A stretch of 22,981 bases of DNA from a virus. This document shows, in pieces, positions 19,510-22,981 of the stretch. A program made the position numbers and the translations under genes. The DNA lies in IMG/VR virus record IMGVR_UViG_3300030390_001481, positions 1-22,981 of that record. One strand, 5' to 3'. The first letter of the stretch is position 1. Each line of letters starts with the position of its first letter. A model generated the notes under the pieces. The model worked only from the letters and a program-made list of their open reading frames with translations. It did no database searches and was not told the origin of the DNA.

Positions 19510-19779
19510 ATGGCTAAAGAAATAAAAAAACTTACGGAAGAAGAATTAACATTACTTCAAGGATTACAAAGAGAATTTAACCAAGTTAAATTAGATTTAG
19601 GAAATACATTATTACAGCAACATAATCTTATGAAAACAGTTGATGTTGTCAAAGATAAATTTCAAGCTGAAGAAAAAATGTTGATGGAAAAATACGGAGC
19701 TGATGTAACTATTAATTTAGAGAATGGAGACGTAACAGAAAAAGAAGAAGCACCTTTAACTAAAGTAGAAAAAGAGTAA
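19510..19779 (+). CDS. Small coiled-coil phage protein, 89 aa
   Basis: Helical protein: EEELTLLQGLQREFNQVKLD, LGNTLLQQHNLMKTVDVVKD, then KFQAEEKMLMEKYGADVTIN. The pattern (Leu/Gln-rich coiled coil ended by 'KYG.....DLE.G') recurs in Bacteroidota phages, usually beside tail fibre genes. It could be a fibre-assembly chaperone or a small scaffold. No membrane segment. It has its own promoter, and the next fibre gene starts 18 nt later. Confidence 0.78.
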   Translation: MAKEIKKLTEEELTLLQGLQREFNQVKLDLGNTLLQQHNLMKTVDVVKDKFQAEEKMLMEKYGADVTINLENGDVTEKEEAPLTKVEKE

Positions 19780-19797
19780 TAAAAAAAATGGCGCAAT

Positions 19798-22700
19798 ATG
19801 GCTAAAATTAAAAACACGACTGCTTATCCTACGGTCACACCTTCTCCAAACGATTTATTAATCGCAACTGATGTAAGTGACAACAATAAGACAGTTACAT
19901 TTTTAGTCAGTTCTATAGCGTCAGGAGGTGGAGTAGCTCAAGACTTACAATCAGTATTAACGCAAGGAGATACTGCTATTGAAGATATAAACTTAACTGG
20001 TAACATTAATGTTACAGGTAACTATAGCATTAATGGTACTGGAGAGTTTATTATATCAGGATCAAGCGGAACAGCAAATCAAGTATTAGCTAAAAACTCA
20101 AACAATGTAGGAATGGTTTGGGCTGATCCAACTAATCAAACAATTACTTGGCAAGAAACTTTAAACAATAGCCCTGTAGCTACATCAAACCCTTTCTTAA
20201 CAGGAATTTTTCAAATAAATGACGGCGGCGCTCAAGGAACTTCAGGGTTAGAATTATCTGGAAGTACTTTTTTAAATGTACAGGGAAAATCTACATTTAA
20301 TAATTTAGTTAATATTACCGAACCTAATGCTTTAAACTTTGATCCAGATGCAATATTAACTGTAAATTCCAGTTTTGGAACTGCTGGTCAGTTTTTATCA
20401 GTAAACGCTGCCGCAACAGGAATGGAGTGGACAGGCGCTCCTACACAATCAACCCCTGTTATAAGTGCAGTTTTAAATGCAGGTAACGATACTTTAGGTC
20501 AAAGTCAACTTTTTACTGGAAACTCAACTTTAAGTTTAGATGTTTCGTCAAATATATTAGCAAATGGATCTGCTTTATTTAGAGGAAACAATACTTTTAG
20601 TGCTTCTGGAACAGCGCTTAATACAGCGGCAATAACTTTAACAGGAACATTGTATGCCGGAATTTCAGGAACAGGTTTAAACGGTCAAGTTTTAACTTGT
20701 CTTGTAGATTCAAGCACAGGGGATGTGTCAACACAATGGTCTTCCGCAGGAGGGTCACAAAGTTTACAAGAAGTTTTAAATATTGGAGGAACGGCTAATT
20801 CTTCAGGAATAAATATAGCATCAATTGGTTTAACAGGAAATGGTTCAGCAACATCTTCAGCAACAAATGGTGTTTTATCTGTTAACGCAGGTACTTTAAA
20901 ATTAGATGAAGATACTGAATTAAGCTTAAATGGTGATGTAGGAACGGCAGGTTACTCATTAGTTTCAGGAGGGCCTTTTTCTAATCCTGTTTGGCAAAAT
21001 ATATCAGGAGGAGGAGGTTCGGGAACAGTAACATCAGTAACAGGATTTAATTTACCAACTCCAACAAATAATTTAAATTATATAGAGGTTTCTACAAATA
21101 TGGCTTCGCCAACACCGGTTATTACAACCAATTTAGTTGTTGACGGATCTGTTACTCCTTTAGGAACAATAGATGGTACATATTATTATAATGCTTTAGG
21201 TAAATGGGCTACGTCCCCAGGAGCAGATTGGAATTTTGGATTATCAAAAATTGGTACTGTAGTAACAGTAGCTTTAAATGACAATCAACCAACACCAAGA
21301 ACAACCAACTTTACTTTAACTGAAGGGACAGGAATTTCATTAACTCAATCAGGAACAGATGTTGTCGTAGCATATAGTGGATCCGCAGGAATAACTTCTT
21401 TAGGGCTAACGTCTACCACATTAAATTTAACACAAACAGGATCTAACACAAACCCTGCAACTGCTAATGGGTTAATAGATGTAAATTTATCTACTTCAGG
21501 AGTTGGAGCGGCGTCTTATACTAATGCTAATATTACAGTGGATGCTTTTGGAAGAATAACAGCGGCTTCAGATGGTGGTGCAGACGCTAACACAACATAC
21601 ACAGTAGATATTCCAGCAGCAACTACTAATATCAACTTAAAAGGAAGTGACGGAACAGATGATTCAATTACTTTAGTAGGAGGAACAAATGTTACTTTAA
21701 CAAGAGATAGTGCTTCGCAAATAACAATAAACGCTGCTTCAAGTGCAGGAATGACGTCATGGTTATTAGCAAGTGAAACAGGCGCATCAGAAACTGTAAC
21801 AAACGGTGAAACTGTAACTATTAACGGAGGAACTTATATAGATGGTGTAGTTAGTGCCACTAACACAATACAATTAGATTTAAACGCTACTGGATTACCT
21901 GGTTCTAATACAGGTTCGGTTGCTTTAGTAGGAGACAATTCATGGGCTAACATAGTTAAAAGTATAGGCGCACCACAAATTGGAGCAACTAACACAGGAA
22001 CAAATCCAATAGGTACAGTTGTTTATGATGCAGCTACAGCTATTTCAACAACAACTTTTAAAACATATGGAGGGGGTAACGCTTTAGGAATAGTTCCTTC
22101 AGGTGGAGGTAATTTAACATTCTTAAGGGGTGATGGAGTATGGGCTACGCCAGCAGGTTCTGGTACTGTAACAACAGTAGGAGTAACAATTGCAGGAGAT
22201 GCATTTGACGTAATTGTTACAAATCCTTCAACTACACCACTTGCAGCATTTACATGGGCAGGAACTTCGGCTCAATATATAACTGGAGAAGGTAATTTAG
22301 CCACATTACCAACAGCTACTTTTACAAGTTTAACAACTACAGGAACAACAGGAGTCGCAACATTAAATTCAGGAGTATTAAATGTTCCTAATTATAGTCC
22401 AGGAGTAACAAGCGTAGGATTATTAATGCCAGCTGCTTTTACTATATCTGATAGTCCTGTAACTTCAGCAGGAACTATTACGGTTACTGGAGCAGGAACT
22501 TCAGCACAATATATAGATGGTACTGGAGCTTTACAAACTTTTTCTGGAGGAGGAGGTGGAACGGTAACAGAAGTATCTTTAGGAACACTGAGCGGAATAA
22601 CAGGAACTGTTACAACCGGTACAACTAATGCTATAATTAATTTAACTAATTCAGATAAAGGTTCAGTACAAAATATATTTAAGAATATAGCAGTGTCTGG

Positions 22701-22981
22701 TCAATCTACTATAGTAGCAGACACAAATAACGATACATTAACATTAGAAGGTGCGGGAGGTATTGTAATTACTACGGTTGCAGGTTCTGATAAAATTACT
22801 TTTACAGGAAGTGCAGGAACAGTGCAAGGAACAGGAACGGCAGGATTTATTTCTCGATTTGCAACGGGTGGTGCAAACATAGAAGATTCAATTATTTATA
22901 ACGACACTACAAATAATTTAATAGGAATAAATGCGGGAACATCAACAGCACAAGGATATACCTTAACAGTTGGTGATGATA
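19798..22981 (+). CDS. Giant repetitive tail fibre/adhesin, 3' end outside the window (>1061 aa)
   Basis: Open from ATG at 19798 to the window edge. Opens MAKIKNTTAYPTVTPSPNDL, then a region with a LIATDVSDNNKTVTFLVSS segment, and continues as Ser/Thr/Gly/Ala-rich fibre. Blocks shared with the other fibres are present: GTVTSVTG, SPVTSAGTITVTG...QYIDGTGALQTF, WLLASETGASETVTNGETVT, SYTNANITVDAFGRITAASD. Near residue 1012 the text becomes GTGTAGFISRFATGGANIED, then NNLIGINAGTSTAQGYTLTV. From known phage fibres this '..FI.RF....I.DS.IY...N..IGI....' section usually precedes an intramolecular chaperone of endosialidase at the C-terminus, which would lie outside the window. An ATG at 19788 gives only a 5-codon frame. 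Confidence 0.88.
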   Translation, partial: MAKIKNTTAYPTVTPSPNDLLIATDVSDNNKTVTFLVSSIASGGGVAQDLQSVLTQGDTAIEDINLTGNINVTGNYSINGTGEFIISGSSGTANQVLAKNSNNVGMVWADPTNQTITWQETLNNSPVATSNPFLTGIFQINDGGAQGTSGLELSGSTFLNVQGKSTFNNLVNITEPNALNFDPDAILTVNSSFGTAGQFLSVNAAATGMEWTGAPTQSTPVISAVLNAGNDTLGQSQLFTGNSTLSLDVSSNILANGSALFRGNNTFSASGTALNTAAITLTGTLYAGISGTGLNGQVLTCLVDSSTGDVSTQWSSAGGSQSLQEVLNIGGTANSSGINIASIGLTGNGSATSSATNGVLSVNAGTLKLDEDTELSLNGDVGTAGYSLVSGGPFSNPVWQNISGGGGSGTVTSVTGFNLPTPTNNLNYIEVSTNMASPTPVITTNLVVDGSVTPLGTIDGTYYYNALGKWATSPGADWNFGLSKIGTVVTVALNDNQPTPRTTNFTLTEGTGISLTQSGTDVVVAYSGSAGITSLGLTSTTLNLTQTGSNTNPATANGLIDVNLSTSGVGAASYTNANITVDAFGRITAASDGGADANTTYTVDIPAATTNINLKGSDGTDDSITLVGGTNVTLTRDSASQITINAASSAGMTSWLLASETGASETVTNGETVTINGGTYIDGVVSATNTIQLDLNATGLPGSNTGSVALVGDNSWANIVKSIGAPQIGATNTGTNPIGTVVYDAATAISTTTFKTYGGGNALGIVPSGGGNLTFLRGDGVWATPAGSGTVTTVGVTIAGDAFDVIVTNPSTTPLAAFTWAGTSAQYITGEGNLATLPTATFTSLTTTGTTGVATLNSGVLNVPNYSPGVTSVGLLMPAAFTISDSPVTSAGTITVTGAGTSAQYIDGTGALQTFSGGGGGTVTEVSLGTLSGITGTVTTGTTNAIINLTNSDKGSVQNIFKNIAVSGQSTIVADTNNDTLTLEGAGGIVITTVAGSDKITFTGSAGTVQGTGTAGFISRFATGGANIEDSIIYNDTTNNLIGINAGTSTAQGYTLTVGDD

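Noticed and set aside
13831-22981. Diversity-generating retroelement acting on the fibres
   Set aside because: No reverse transcriptase, template repeat or adenine-variable pair is seen in the window. Repetition is at protein-module level.
1-22981. CRISPR array, tRNA or rRNA gene
   Set aside because: No regularly spaced identical repeats of CRISPR length and no cloverleaf or rRNA-like segment noticed by reading. A tRNA scan was not possible here.
1-22981. Insertion sequence or attachment site
   Set aside because: No transposase or integrase reading frame and no long terminal repeats seen. Whether the phage is temperate cannot be judged from this window.

Overview
The window is a stretch of an AT-rich, tailed double-stranded DNA phage (or prophage) genome whose host is most likely a member of the Bacteroidota, probably Flavobacteriia. 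Three things in the sequence support this. (1) Gene modules are preceded by -7 boxes of the form TAnnTTTG (TATATTTG or TATCTTTG), the flavobacterial promoter element. (2) Start codons follow A-rich leaders with no Shine-Dalgarno sequence. (3) It carries phage structural, lysis and fibre genes of types I associate with Bacteroidota phages. No integrase, terminase, portal, capsid or tRNA gene lies in the window.

Left arm (1-4407, all leftward): about twelve small, closely packed genes, mostly of unknown function. The only one I can place in a named fold family is a YubB/Api92-like ferredoxin-fold protein (869-1642). One other (3656-4063) carries a recurrent phage motif (SGMSR ... GCGMDM..H). 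A good intrinsic terminator (2009-2034) and two hairpins inside the operon (3343-3369, 4104-4128) divide the arm into segments. This looks like an early or accessory module.

Divergent hub (4408-5458): an AT-rich segment with two DnaA-box-like sites, a GC-rich island (53% G+C over 4561-4740 against 15% over 4381-4500), one small rightward gene (4896-5111) closed by a strong terminator, and then a 285-bp control region with five 11-bp-phased TATGTCGCG-type repeats. An inverted copy of the repeat lies just upstream of the groEL -7 box.

Chaperonin and regulator (5459-7947): a phage-borne groEL-groES pair in the reverse of the bacterial order and overlapping by 4 nt. It converges on a leftward winged-helix-like gene (7271-7711), whose start faces a small rightward gene across a palindrome that overlaps a promoter.

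Small-protein block (8006-11168): two membrane/coiled-coil genes, then 13 tiny and mostly very lysine-rich genes in 2.5 kb, many overlapping by 1 to 8 nt. One belongs to the phage DUF6321 type. Several are under 60 codons and easily missed.

Structural and lysis region (11199-window end): a virion protein, a lysis cassette (membrane coiled-coil protein, T7-lysozyme-type amidase, two-helix holin), then an array of tail-fibre or adhesin genes (240, 868, 675 and 302 aa, and more than 1061 aa) with shared Gly/Ser/Thr repeat modules and one LamG-type lectin domain. The last fibre gene runs off the right edge.

Reading: the right arm builds and releases the virion. The chaperonin next to it probably folds one or more of its proteins. 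The hub between the arms is where I would look for the origin or master switch.
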